A stretch of DNA of 64,000 nucleotides from Nansenia antarctica (GCA_963989245.1 OZ022344.1:64745694-64809693), one strand, 5' to 3'. Shown: positions 24,380 to 35,351, counted from the stretch's first letter. The notes: generated by a model from the sequence alone, not told the origin. Program-made: numbers and translations.

Positions 24380-25180
24380 TTGCCCACTCCAAAACAAGAT
24401 CCAAAAGGGTTCTCCTGCTGTCCCTGTGGAAGAACCCCTTCGGAACCCTTTTGTGTTCGGTGTAGGGGTGGGCATCAATGATCGACGATCGATAATTGAT
24501 CGATAAGGATCTTGGTCGATCACAAAATATTTTGCTCGATAATCGTTAATATTATTATTATTATTTTTCTTTTTTAAATAATAATAATAATGGAAATTAG
24601 TTTGTCCACGTGTCACCAGATTGCGTTCGTCTCTCACCCCTGAACATGTTAACATGATCATCTTTCTGAACAAGAACCAGTAGGCCTGCCGCCTACAGTC
24701 TCCTGGAGTTTAAATTTAAGTTAAGCTGGACGCTCTTAAGGACACTAACGTTTTCAGTCATCCTCCTATTTGTGAGTAACTGTTTTTTTACTGCTCCTAT
24801 GGTGAGTTACTTATTTTCTATATTTTTATTTATAACGTAAAATGTGTTTTTAAATTAAACAATTTAAGCTACTCACTGCCTTGTTTAAGAGGATTGTTAT
24901 CTGACTGTAGTGTCTAGTTTGAATGTGAATGAATGAATGTGTGCAATAGCAACACAAATAAAGTTTTTTCCCCAAGGAAAAAAAAAAAACGTTTAATGAA
25001 AAAAAAGCTTATCGATTAATCAATAATTGATCGTTAATTCTTGCGATTATCGAAAAATAAAATTGTATCGTTTGCCCAGCCCTAGTTCGGTGTAGAGAGC
25101 CCGTATGGTGTAGAACCATTAGAACTTTTAGTGGTTCTCTGAGGATCTCGTAGCACTTTCCTGCCCTGGCACCACATCCC
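24380..25180. repeat. Host repeat flanking the 24463-25085 hAT MITE
   Basis: The flanks (GGTTCTCCTGCTGTCCCTG, GAACCCCTTCGGAACCCTTT on the left; a GAGAGCCC / GTGGTTCTC-bearing segment on the right) read as one repeat when the hAT element and one target copy are removed. The GTTCT / GAACCC motifs are related to those at 21540-21660 and 34750-34985. Confidence 0.5.
24463..25085. mobile_element. Non-autonomous hAT element with perfect 8 bp target duplication
   Basis: Termini TAGGGGTGGGC (left) and GCCCAGCCCTA (right) are inverted repeats of the common hAT type. The element is flanked by the 8 bp direct repeat GTTCGGTG at 24455-24462 and 25086-25093, the target duplication length of hAT elements. 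The ends have longer complementary AT-rich arms with ATCGAT motifs. No transposase is encoded. Length 623 bp. Confidence 0.9.
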
Positions 25181-25306
25181 AGAGATGTCTCCCCTCAACC
25201 CTGGCTTCCTGTGATTCCCGCTACGTGCTAGACGCTGTCTCCCGACACATCCTCTCCCTCTGTCCCCCGAGCGACAGAGCACTGGCCCGCTGGCAGACCT
25301 GATAAT

Positions 25307-25377
25307 GTTGTTGTTGTTGTTGTTGTTGTTGTTGATGCTGGTGGTGGTGGTGTTGGCGGCGTTGTTGGTGTTGTGAT
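25307..25377. repeat. (TTG)n / (GGT)n trinucleotide repeat
   Basis: TTG units, then TGG / TGGCGG units. It gives Thr- or Pro-rich frames on the minus strand, with no sign of a gene. Confidence 0.9.
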
Positions 25378-25889
25378 AGCCTGCCTCCTCAGTAGCTCCG
25401 TCACCCTCACTAGAGCTGCCAGGAGTTGCGAGCCTGTCCTAATTTCAACCTGGCGCCTCACCGAATTAACCCTTATACCCCTTGTCAAGCAGTTGGGCTG
25501 CTCGCACTTCTATTGCCAAAGCGAAATGACTGCAAGGAAACTAAGCATTCTAAACAGCTAAAGCGATGTTGAACGACTTCTACAGTCTCCCTGAGTAAGA
25601 TCCAGGTCCAAACTGGCACTTGGCAGCACCTAATCCTGACGCGCCTGTCCGATGGTCACCCATGGCCCCAGCTGTGGCACGGCCACAGGCAAGTTAGTAT
25701 TCACCACAGACATTTCTAGACGCAAGCAAAATAACTGCCCTCTGGTATTCACCACAGGAGACTTTGACAGGGAACAGAGTCTCTGTCGATATTACTTACT
25801 TTCACACCGGATGTTACTGTTACGCTGTTCACACTGGCGCAGACGGGGGGGATTTAACCTTGAGAGAGATGTTTCATGTTTGGAGCTTC

Positions 25890-26031
25890 GGAGGCTTGGT
25901 GGAGGTAGACATCGGAGGACGGGCTCGTCGTAACGCATGGAACGGAATGAGGAATGGTATCAAACATTCCTCATTCCGTCCCATGCGTTCCATCGAGCCC
26001 GTCCTCCGATGTCTACCTCCGCCAGCCTCCC
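25890..26031. mobile_element. Near-perfect palindromic MITE (copy B)
   Basis: Two arms of about 65 bp (25890-25955 and 25964-26031) pair with only a few mismatches around an 8-base loop near GGTATCAA. The arms contain GGAGGTAGACATCGGAGGAC and GGAACGGAATGAGGAAT. Related to copy A at 15784-15899. Confidence 0.8.
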
Positions 26032-26168
26032 TTGGTTTGAACCGAGGTAGCCAGGGCTGCACAGCTGTGCCCATCCCCTCAGGGTACTCCCTCATCACAC
26101 TGCAGATATAGCCTCTCCATCCACACAGTACACACTGCACCGCAGCTGCTACCGCCAGGCTATCAACA

Positions 26169-26199
<31 letters not shown>

Positions 26200-26298
26200 T
26201 GTACACACACACACAAATATACACAAACAAACACACACAGAAATACACACACACACACACTCTCACACACACACACACACACACACACAAATACACAC
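26169..26298. repeat. (CA)n with AAATACACA interruptions
   Basis: CA repeat broken by AAATA / AAACAAA units and TCTC. Confidence 0.95.
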
Positions 26299-26559
26299 GT
26301 CCTTCGAGGCAGAGTGTGTTTAAAAACACAGACAGCTGTGGGTAGAGGCTGCATCTCCGGGAGGAGCACGTGGGCAGACTGACATCCCAGCCAGTGAACT
26401 GATCTGAGGCCAGGCCTCCTCCACCCCGGGCAGCTCCCCCATGCGTGTCCCGCTCCACCCAGGGGCTCTGGCCCATCAAAGCATGGCCGACTACAAGGTT
26501 CAGGAGATAAGACACCAGTCAAACTTACAAGTCAACCTAGCTCCTTTTCCATGTTCCTT

Positions 26560-26560
<1 letters not shown>

Positions 26561-26597
<37 letters not shown>
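26561..26597. repeat. (TG)n microsatellite
   Basis: Pure TG of about 36 bp. Confidence 0.95.
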
Positions 26598-27173
26598 TCA
26601 GTGAGATAAAATGTTAAAAGTCGAGTTTAAAAGAGCCCTGGGTGCTGGGTCCAAGGCAGCCAGACATTCCCCTTGCGTTGCCAGAATGTGGGGTTCACAT
26701 AATCATCACTACTATGTTTATAGCGTGATGCCAAATGAAACAATTTCTCTGAACTCTAAAAGCAGCGGAGTAGTTGTGCAACAGCTCTCGTTGTGAAAGG
26801 AAGAATTCCGCTGTCGACTTATCCAGGGAAAAGCCAGTTAGCCGGTTCGCTGAACTCAACGTGAAGTCTGCCATTATCAACCCATGTTCAGCATGAATGT
26901 AAGAGCACAGAGCTAATTTCCTTACTTGGTCGACTGTATTATTTGTGGCGAGGTACTGTACTCTAAAATGAATAGTGTAAGCCCAGTAGGTTTCTGTTGG
27001 AGAAAGCATGGCCCTCTATGAGAGGTTAATACAATTTCATCCCTCACTAAGTCACATAATTAAGTGTTTGTCTCAGAGATTCCAGCTATAGTGGCTTCAT
27101 TCTAGAACCCTCTCTCCAGGATCGGAACGTTGGGAACATCATAATGTCAGCACGCATGTGTGCAGGAAGAGAT

Positions 27174-27383
27174 CGAGACAGACAGACAGACACACAGACA
27201 GACAGACAGGACAAACAGGACAGACACACAGACAGACAGGACAATCACAGACAGACAGTACAGATAGGACAGACAGGACAGACACACAGACAGACAGGAT
27301 AGTCACAGACATACAATACAGACAGGACAGTCACAGACAGACAGTACAGATAGGACAGACAGGACAGACAGAACAGACAGTTC
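27174..27383. repeat. (GACA)n / GGACAGACA repeat
   Basis: About 210 bp of GACA units with higher-order GGACAGACACACAGACAGAC blocks. Confidence 0.93.
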
Positions 27384-27720
27384 CTCAGAGAAAAAAGAAG
27401 ACTCTATACAGTGCAAGACTCCTATTAATACTCTTTTTTAAATAATTAATACTATTTTGGAGACAGGAGACAGGATGAGCTTGTGTATGTGGGAGCCAAA
27501 CTTTTGTCCACTACTATTACTATTTACATGGCTGATACGATGACAGCACTGTTAGATCTTCAATGCCCCCCTCCCTCAGCCCAGAGCTCTCGTTTACAGT
27601 TGAATGAGCGTGCACGTCTTGAGGATGTCACGCCTAGCCTGTTGATAACACTGTAAACTCCATGCCATTGTGATGTAAATGACCTCCAGAAGGCTTCTCC
27701 CGTTCTGTCTGGTCTCTGAT

Positions 27721-28140
27721 GTTTAGATTAGATTCAACTGTATTGTCATCGCAGATTTCAAGTACCAGACAACGAAATGCAGTTTAGCATCTAACCAGAA
27801 GTGGAGATAGTGATATAGTGCAAAACACGATATTGTAGACAAAATATATAGGATATGTTTAGTTATGAAGTGATAATTACAGTACAGTAAGTTCATTAAG
27901 CATGTAAAAGAGATGGATAACAGTTAGCTATGTACAGTTAAGGTAGCTATGTACAGTATGGTGTATACAGATGCATTTAATTAGGGACAAATATCAAAAA
28001 TGAGGTATACGTCTGCGTGTGTATGTGCAAAACAATCTGGTATGTGCAAAGATGTATGTGCAAACAGCAGTAGTGCAAAGGATAAAAACTGTGTTATTGT
28101 GATACTGGGATGGTATATAAAAGACACAACACAAATACAG
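27721..28140 (-). mobile_element. LINE 3' UTR relic
   Basis: The stretch begins with AGATTCAACTGTATTGTCAT and holds ACAACGAAATGCAGTTTAGC, then GTGCAAA-rich sequence. It resembles the reverse complement of non-LTR 3' ends in fish (the ATTGTCAT and CAACGAAAT motifs are also at 45538-45585). No coding remnant. Confidence 0.5.
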
Positions 28141-28194
28141 TAGTTGAGTTTGTGTTTTAGGCCTGAGTGCACACTATAGCTTTATACTTATGGT

Positions 28195-28450
28195 GAAATG
28201 AACATTTGTTCCATTTAATAGTTTGTTGTAATTAGCTTGGTATGTTTATTTGAACTATATAATAGTGTATTTTGTCTTGACACCCTCGTGTCATTCTTCC
28301 TACACAACATACTTTGCCAACTTTAATGTTCATGTTTGTATGCATAGTTGACAATACGTAGACTCGAGTCATCGACATCTGGTATTGAACCATGTGTAAA
28401 CTCCTCACGATAGCATATTGGGATTCTTACTGTAATCTAGGATCAGGGAT
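28195..28450. repeat. Diverged duplicated segment (copy 2; partner 7310-7640)
   Basis: Carries TTGGTATGTTTATTTGAAC, TGCATAGTTGACAATACGT, CTCGAGTCATC and CTCCTCACGAT in the same order as the 7.3 kb copy. Confidence 0.45.
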
Positions 28451-28544
28451 GAGTGTCTGTCACGCAGGGAGGAACAATCTATAACCGTGTGACGATTATA
28501 TGAGGATAAATACACAGTACATTCACTCACAATTATTATTTTTT

Positions 28545-28592
28545 ACATTTAGCAGACGCTTTTATCCAAAGCGACTTACAGCAACTACATAA
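28545..28592 (-). mobile_element. L2/SINE tail fragment
   Basis: Only the conserved hairpin tail remains (complement of ACATTTAGCAGACGCTTTTA and TCCAAAGCGACTTAC). Confidence 0.6.
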
Positions 28593-29129
28593 GAGTCATC
28601 ATAAGCAAAAATCTATGCTAGGACCAGGAGCCATTGTCAGTGACAATGGTAGAAGGAAGGAAGGTTTACTTTATTTACTTATTATGTTTTTATTTTTATT
28701 TTATTAACAGTAGAGGAAGACAGTCCAGTTCTGTATCTCTATTCCTATCTGGTCTGTCTCCCTCACCTCTCCAGTCCCAACAGTGTTACATCAGGACGCG
28801 CGGACCTGGCTGATGATGAGGGTCATTGTGTTTCCCGAGCTCCACAGCTGAGCCTGTCTGTCGTGCTCAGATGGAGTGGGAGATGAAAGGGAGACACACA
28901 AGGGGACAGGAATAACAAACCGCCTCCCCTTCTCACACACCGGGGGCCAAAACGCCAGCGATTTTCCGAGCATCAGGCTTAATGTGAACAACAGCCTCGC
29001 GGCAGGCAGAGAAGGACGACCAGAACAACCCTCTGCTCTGTGATGTAGGTCTGGATGTACAGTTGGCAGGGTGGCAATGTGCGTCTGAGTCACTAACACA
29101 ACTCCCACGTATTGTGCTGCGTGCGTTTC

Positions 29130-29450
29130 ACAGGCTGGCTGGCTGGGCTCGGAGTGTGTAGAAGCGCGGCGCAGGAAGCCTGAGGTTTCGCCGTCGTGGT
29201 TGTGTAGTCGGCGGATCGCTAACGAGATGCAGCGTCTCAGAGGAGAGGGTCAGGGCACGCTCGCAGGGGAGGGGGGAGGCGCAGCGCAGCGCTGGGAGAG
29301 AGAGGCATGCGGTACACTCACTGCAAGCAGCGGCAAACAAAGCCGGAGTTGTGAGGAAATTGCGATGTGCAAGCGTGAGCTGCACCCCATGTGCATCGGT
29401 TGCAGTAATGACGCATCCGTCAGAAGAAAATAACCTACACGACAGATCCG
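29130..29450. other. CpG-rich segment inside LRBA intron 1
   Basis: About 300 bp with many CpG dinucleotides (e.g. GCGCGGCGCAGG, GGCGCAGCGCAGCGC, CGCCGTCGTGG) in otherwise CpG-poor, repeat-rich intron. No exon or splice structure is recognised. It may be an unmethylated regulatory island or an alternative first exon; function is unproven. Confidence 0.4.
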
Positions 29451-29720
29451 ACTCGGGGTCCAAATCTAATAGCATTTGAAATCCTTTTAACTTTACTTCA
29501 CTGGGCTTGATTGAGTTTGCCTGGCACAATGGAACCAATGGAATCGTTGGAATAGAATGGAATTAGTCCCTGAAGTGGAATTTAGGAACAATGGAATAGT
29601 TCCATTTCCAGTTTCCAATAGTTCCATTTAAAGTGGAATTTAGGAACAATGGATTCATCCCCAAAAGTGCAATCCCCGCCCAGCTGGTAGTGCAGGCAGG
29701 CTGGTCTCCCCCAGGTCCTC

Positions 29721-30446
29721 CCAGAGGCTGGACCCAATGTCCCCTAGAGAGGCTGGACCCAGTGTCCCCTAGAGAGGCTGGACCCAGTGTCTCCTAGAGA
29801 GGCTGGACCCAATGTCCCCTAGAGAGGCTGGACCCAATGTCTCCTAGAGAGGCTGGACCCAATGTCCCCTAGAGAGGCTGGACCCAATGTCCCCTAGAGA
29901 GGCTGGACCCAGTGTCCCCTAGAGAGGCTGGACCCAGTGTCTCCTAGAGAGGCTGGACCCAGTGTCTCCTAGAGAGGCTGGACCCAATGTCTCCTAGAGA
30001 GGCTGGACCCAGTGTCCCCTAGAGAGGCTGGACCCAATGTCCCCTAGAGAGGCTGGACCCAATGTCCCCTAGAGAGGCTGGACCCAATGTCCCCTAGAGA
30101 GGCTGGACCCAATGTCCCCTAGAGAGGCTGGACCCAATGTCCCCTAGAGAGGCTGGACCCAATGTCCCCTAGAGAGGCTGGACCCAATGTCCCCTAGAGA
30201 GGCTGGACCCAATGTCTCCTAGAGAGGCTGGACCCAATGTCTCCTAGAGAGGCTGGACCCAGTGTCCCCTAGAGAGGCTGGACCCAGTGTCCCCTAGAGA
30301 GGCTGGACCCAGTGTCCCCTAGAGAGGCTGGACCCAATGTCCCCTAGAGAGGCTGGACCCAATGTCCCCTAGAGAGGCTGGACCCAATGTCCCCTAGAGA
30401 GGCTGGACCCAGTGTCCCCTAGAGAGACTGGACCCAGGACTTCTAG
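29721..30446. repeat. 25 bp minisatellite, about 29 copies
   Basis: Unit of 25 bp: GAGGCTGGACCCA, then (A/G)TGT, then C(C/T)CCTAGA. Two dimorphic sites (AATGT/AGTGT and TCCCCT/TCTCCT) vary between copies. Edge copies are degenerate (30421-30446). No frame crosses the array. Confidence 0.97.
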
Positions 30447-30562
30447 CGAGCAGCACTGACAGTTGGGTGTTTATGAACAGCATCTGATGTGTGAACAGCA
30501 TCTCTCTCCCCTCTGAGCCTGTGAGTTCTGGGCAAGGGGCCCGGTCTTGGCAGCCGACCAGC

Positions 30563-30592
30563 TGACGGTACTGACGGTACTGACGGTACTGA
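30563..30592. repeat. Short (CTGACGGTA)n repeat
   Basis: Three tandem 9 bp units. Confidence 0.8.
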
Positions 30593-31546
30593 GGCTGGAA
30601 AAGCAGGTCAAGGATACAGGATGCATCTCAGCCATCAATCAATAGCCTTAGGCTATCCACAGCAACACTCGATTAGATGCATCTCCCACCCACCTAAATG
30701 TCCTTTTACAGAGCTCTCGGGGATCCAAATCAAGGATTATACGGCCCCACTGTAGCTACGGTAGAGGAACAGCTAAATAAACAAGAGGATATTACCAGGA
30801 GTCATTCACCTCAGCAGACGCTTCTCGGCAGCAGTGCTAATGTGTGCCGAGGCTTACTGGCAGCCAGCCACTGCTCAAAGCCCGGTGCTTCCAACCAAGT
30901 GAACAAGCTTGTTCTCGTTCTTGAGTTCTCACTATTGACTCACTTTATTCACCCCAAATCATCAACATCCTAGAGTGCCACGGGTGAGTTTGTCCAGCAA
31001 CAAAAAAACTAATTATTTTAAATAAATTCTGAAGCATTTTGTAGCCAATCAAAATATTGTTTCTAGGTAAACACCGCATAAAACACTTGGCACTCTAGGT
31101 GGTGAGTGTTGCAGAATTATTTGGCAGTTGCTTGAGTTAAGGCATTCATGTTTACATTCATGTAGTTTGCAAAGTGGCAAACTTTGGAGACACTAGCAAC
31201 ACATCAAATTGTCTAGGCCTATGTAATTATGTGGTGATCATGTCATTTTTAAGTGACTAACACCAGGTCATTTGGCAACTCTACAATAAAGCCCAAGATG
31301 ACCCAACCTGGTTAACCCTTCAGACAGTGGCTTGATGACACATGGCTGGAAACAGCCTACAGTGCAGAAAGATGAAAGACAAACAAAACTGAACTGAGAC
31401 AATCCTGTTGTCATGTTCATCTCATCCCCTGCCCACTTTGGTGAGGGATACAGAGAGGAACCGACTGTTATACTAGGCGACACCTAGAGCACACACATAG
31501 CCAACTGCTTAGTTCCTCCTGTGCCTCCCTCTGCTATTGTCATGGA

Positions 31547-31618
31547 CCAGGTCTCTCTTTAAAAATCTTCAGAATCCATAGGCCTACATGGATAAATAAA
31601 GATTACATCAAATAAATA
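31547..31618 (+). mobile_element. LINE 3' end relic
   Basis: CAGGTCTCTCTTTAAAAATC and GGATAAATAAAGATTA resemble the widespread fish non-LTR 3' end (AGGTCTC...GTTAAATAAA). Related to 33957-34112. Confidence 0.4.
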
Positions 31619-31793
31619 GGAACTATGGAACAGGAGCAGCAAAAAGCCATGATATGAGTGAAACAGTGAAGTCAGACTTCTTCATGGCGTAGGCCTGTCA
31701 CTTTTAAGGCTCAAGGAGAGTTCAAGATGACGCCGTTTGTCGAGCTGCTGCTCAACCTTGCTATTTGTTTTTTTTATTGTATTTGCACTGTCT

Positions 31794-31828
<35 letters not shown>
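31794..31828. repeat. (CA)n microsatellite
   Basis: Pure CA of about 34 bp. Confidence 0.95.
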
Positions 31829-32084
31829 CCTTATGTTGTTATTTTTATTATTGAGGTTAGCTTGCTCGAAGCATTTCATAACACCATCTATCATCTATGG
31901 CTGTATTCTGTGGTATACGATAAATAAACTTGTATTTTATTTTATTTATGACGAGGCACATAGTCAAGGACAGACACTTCAACGGGTGCTCACGTTATTG
32001 AGAGGAGCATAACTCAGTCAAGGAAAAGCGAAAGACACTTTGGAACAAGTGTCTGAACTGAACAGTGTCTCAGATTGGAGAGAC

Positions 32085-32250
32085 TGTATGAAACAGCATC
32101 ATATAACACACTGAAACACAGCGTGTATGACACACTGTCTGAAACAGTGTGTATGAAACACTGACTGAAACACAGCACGTATGAAACAGTCTGAAACAGT
32201 AGAGCACGTATGAAACACTGTCTGAAACAGTAGAGCAGTACACAAAGAGA
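32085..32250. repeat. Imperfect tandem repeat (GTATGAAACACTGTCTGAAA type)
   Basis: Five to six degenerate units of about 25-35 bp built from GTATGAAACA, CTGTCTGAAACA and AGAGCA(C/G)GTA. Confidence 0.7.
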
Positions 32251-32325
32251 CGGAGCGCTGATGCTGGCCCATTGTCAGCCTGCCTGTCTATCAGCTCAGG
32301 GGAATAATTACGTGTGGCTGCGGGT

Positions 32326-32357
32326 GAGTGTGTGTGGTGTACGGGTGAGTGTGTGTG

Positions 32358-32397
<40 letters not shown>
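32326..32397. repeat. (TG)n microsatellite with GGTGTACGGGTGAG duplication
   Basis: Two GGGTGAGTGTGTGTGGTGTA units, then pure TG. Confidence 0.9.
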
Positions 32398-32399
<2 letters not shown>

Positions 32400-32585
32400 C
32401 TCGCCTGCTCAGGGCGGAGACGTGTCAGCAGCAATAACACCTCTAATGGCCGAGGGCCCCGCCGTCATTAGTATGCAGACTGAGGTGATGGCGATCGTCT
32501 GGAAAGCCACGTCGAGCTGGGCTATTAGAACTTGATCAACACTTAATCAGGGAGAAATTAAATCTGAAGCTGTGGTGATGGGGAT

Positions 32586-32721
32586 TGGGGGGGGTAGGGG
32601 GTGGGAATGGAGGGGGAGGGGGAGGGGGGGGTTAATACGAGTTTGAACGCTGAACCTCCCACCCACAACTGGGTGAGTGGTTAAACCTCTGAATCAGAGC
32701 TGCATCAGAGCTCTCTCGCAC

Positions 32722-32763
<42 letters not shown>
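32586..32763. repeat. G-rich tract and (CT)n
   Basis: G-rich 32586-32632 (GGGGGGTAGGGGG type), and CT 32719-32763. Confidence 0.9.
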
Positions 32764-32764
<1 letters not shown>

Positions 32765-32893
32765 AGCTCTCCCTCGTTCTCTTTCCATCTCTCTCTTTTG
32801 GTATTGATCTAGTAAGTCCATAAGGCAAAGCATAATAAATGCACTCTAATCCAATCATAACATGCACCGCTTGGCTCTGTTAGGCTATATGAA

Positions 32894-32932
<39 letters not shown>

Positions 32933-33082
32933 GGAGCACACACAGACGCACACACAGGAGCACACACAGGCACGCATACACAGGAGCATGCACAGGCGCA
33001 CACACAGGCGCACACACAGGCGCACACACACAGCAGCACGCACAGGCACACAAACACACACACACACTCACACACACACAGG
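32894..33082. repeat. (CA)n with ACACAGG(A/C)GCAC units
   Basis: CA flanks enclose about ten GCACACACAGG-type units of 12-16 bp. Confidence 0.93.
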
Positions 33083-33956
33083 CTCAAAAGCCATCTCATC
33101 AGATCTCATTCAGTAGTCCGCCTTCAGCTAATGATTGGAAAAGTGGGTTTTCTTAGAGAGATTCTGGGATCCTCTATAATAAACGACATTGATTTAATCT
33201 GCCTGTAGAGGAGTAAGCTTAAAGTTGGAGGAAACTCTGAGGGAAAGGGATAGAGAATGTCACATACAATGCAACAGCTGAGGCAGCTCTATTGCGGATT
33301 TCGATTTCAACTTGGCAGTTTGCTTTTAAACCTAGCGAAGGAGAAACGTTGGGCTTTTAATGCAGTCCTGATATCAGTTCTAAAGGCAGCAACGACGGCA
33401 CAATGGGGGATACGGCCACATGAGGACTAAAATGCGAAATTCATCAGAGCATATCGAATGGGGTGTCAAAAGAAAGCTAAGAGGCTATCATTTTGAGAAA
33501 TTAAGTCAGACATAAATTTCCATCAGTAAGAATAGGGAATGACTTCTGGTCAAACATTATGGAAGAGCTTCTAAGAAAACATCTACCAGAAAGGGTCTTT
33601 AAAACGTGTTCATAAAAACATCAAACCTCATTAACTTTCAAGTATAGACCCCAGTCAACTAATAACAACACGATCATTTTGTTTTTGGTTTCATATCTAT
33701 GTAATCTCATGTCACTCACCAACAGCTGTTGATGATTTTCGCTCCACTAGATGGTTGTTGCTCTACCGGGTACCCAGGATTTGCTTGGAACTTGGCAGAG
33801 CAGCTTTCTCTTATTTTGCTCCCTGGTCATGAAATAACCTCCAGAACACACTATAGTTTAATAATCTCGTCTCCCTGTGGGAGAGTTCAAAGCTCTGATT
33901 AAGAAATGTGTAACGGAAGAGTACAATTGCTATTCCTAAAATGGATTTTGTAGGCT

Positions 33957-34112
33957 CATATTGATCTGTTGTCCCTTGTCTGTTTTTATTGTGCTTTATT
34001 CTCCAACTGTGTAACCTTGTTACTTGTACTGGTGTGCTATCTTGGCAAGGAGGTCTCCCTCAAAAGAGATGTTCATCTCAAGGGACCTCCTGGTTAAATT
34101 AAATGATAAATT
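33957..34112 (+). mobile_element. LINE 3' end relic
   Basis: Contains TTGGCAAGGAGGTCTCCCTC, AAAAGAGATGTTCATCTCAA, then GGGACCTCCTGGTTAAATTA, the hairpin-type 3' end of a common fish non-LTR family. No coding part. Confidence 0.55.
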
Positions 34113-34221
34113 CTGTAAGTTTAATAGTCATTGCCCAATCTCTGGGTCACTCTGGTATAAGGTAGACCTACCAAATACTTGATATCAAATGGATAAGTGA
34201 TTAAAACTGCTCATTGTGTTA

Positions 34222-34655
34222 CCAATCCAGGGCCATCCAGGCCCTGAACACAGCAAAGACCTAGGTTCTGGGCCCTGGACAGTCTGGACGGATTGATGGC
34301 AGCTGCTGGACTGAAAAAATATCAGGTGTAGTGCTGAGGCACAAATATGTACATTTCAAGCCTGCAAACTGCGACACTTTAAATGAATGTGCAATAACAC
34401 TATGTGCAATATGACAACCCTAGTCGTCTATCTGTACAGTATAGTATAGTGGATAGTGTACATAGCCTTTATTTATGTAAACCAGCTCCTTTCCCTTCTT
34501 GTGTTTTTTAGTTGTTGTTTTTTTTTAGTTGTTTTTTTTTCTTTCCTAACACCAGGGGAGCCACCCCTCCTAAATGTCGTTGTTTGGTACCTGTACTATA
34601 GCAATGACAATAAAGACCATTCATTCATTCATTCATTCATTCATTCATTCATTCA
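34222..34655 (+). mobile_element. LINE 3' end with (ATTC)n tail (copy 2)
   Basis: Near-identical to 20937-21360 (same ORF remnant, 3' UTR and tail), starting GGGCCATCCAGGCCCTGAAC. It interrupts a segment that is continuous in the paralogous copy at 21460-21500: GCTCATTGTGTTACCAA before it and ATCGGGAACAGAAT after it match GCTCATTTTGTTACCAAATC and GAAAACAGAATT there. Confidence 0.85.
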
Positions 34656-34800
34656 AATCGGGAACAGAATGACCAAATCAAACGGAATTCCGGGGAAATG
34701 GAATTGACTACATTCACTTATTACACCGGTTGTAGAGAACCTAAACGTATTATTCGGCTGTCCCTGTGGGAGAAAACCGTTTGACCCTTCTGAGATCCAC

Positions 34801-34940
34801 GGAGAACCCTTTTCACAGAGGGAGAACCCTTTTCACAGAGGGAGAACCCTTTTCACAGAGGGAGAACCCTTTTCACAGAGGGAGAACCCTTTTCACAGAG
34901 GGAGAACCCTTTTCACAGAGGGAGAACCCTTTTCACAGAG
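34801..34940. repeat. 20 bp tandem repeat, seven identical copies
   Basis: Unit GGAGAACCCTTTTCACAGAG repeated seven times without a mismatch inside a GGTTCT / GAACCC-rich dispersed repeat (34750-34985). The frame across it is open (34766-35098) but nothing else suggests a protein. Confidence 0.95.
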
Positions 34941-35298
34941 GGTTCTACGGGAACCCAAAAAGGTTCTCACAGGGACGGTGGAAAATCCTACAGCAGGAGT
35001 CTACAAACCGCCGCATCAACACCCTCATCTCATGCTCCAATAAAGTCAGACTTCATTGTTGCCGAGTGCAGCGGGGAAAGCGAAGCCAGAATATGTAGGC
35101 TAGCGCGAGTGACTTCCCTTGAGAATGATGACAGAAAGTGTGTCACACACTTCTATAAGGACAGTGGGGGATTCATCGTTCAAGAGTGCACTAAATGTGT
35201 GGGTGTGATGTTACGAAGTAGGATACTTCCCACAACGGCTGCAGACAGCACAGGTTTTAATTTTGTAGAGGCTATCTCTGAGGGGAAACAGGAACAGA

Positions 35299-35302
35299 TT
35301 GT

Positions 35303-35350
<48 letters not shown>

Positions 35351-35351
35351 C
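35299..35351. repeat. (TG)n microsatellite
   Basis: TG of about 48 bp. Confidence 0.95.

Larger units (their letters stand above)
33530..35200. repeat. Diverged duplicated segment (copy 2; partner 20780-21900)
   Basis: Shares ordered blocks with the 20.8 kb region (see that entry). It is longer because of the LINE at 34222-34655, the 33957-34112 relic and the 20 bp tandem array at 34801-34940. Confidence 0.6.

Noticed and set aside
25874..26515. 213-codon minus-strand frame across the palindromic MITE and a CA repeat
   Set aside because: Composed of a MITE arm and a Val-Cys microsatellite translation; no gene-like features.
34766..35098. 110-codon frame with a periodic Glu-Pro-Phe / Arg-Thr-Leu-Phe pattern
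   Set aside because: The 20 bp unit repeated seven times gives periodic peptides in any open frame; there is no promoter, splice or family support.
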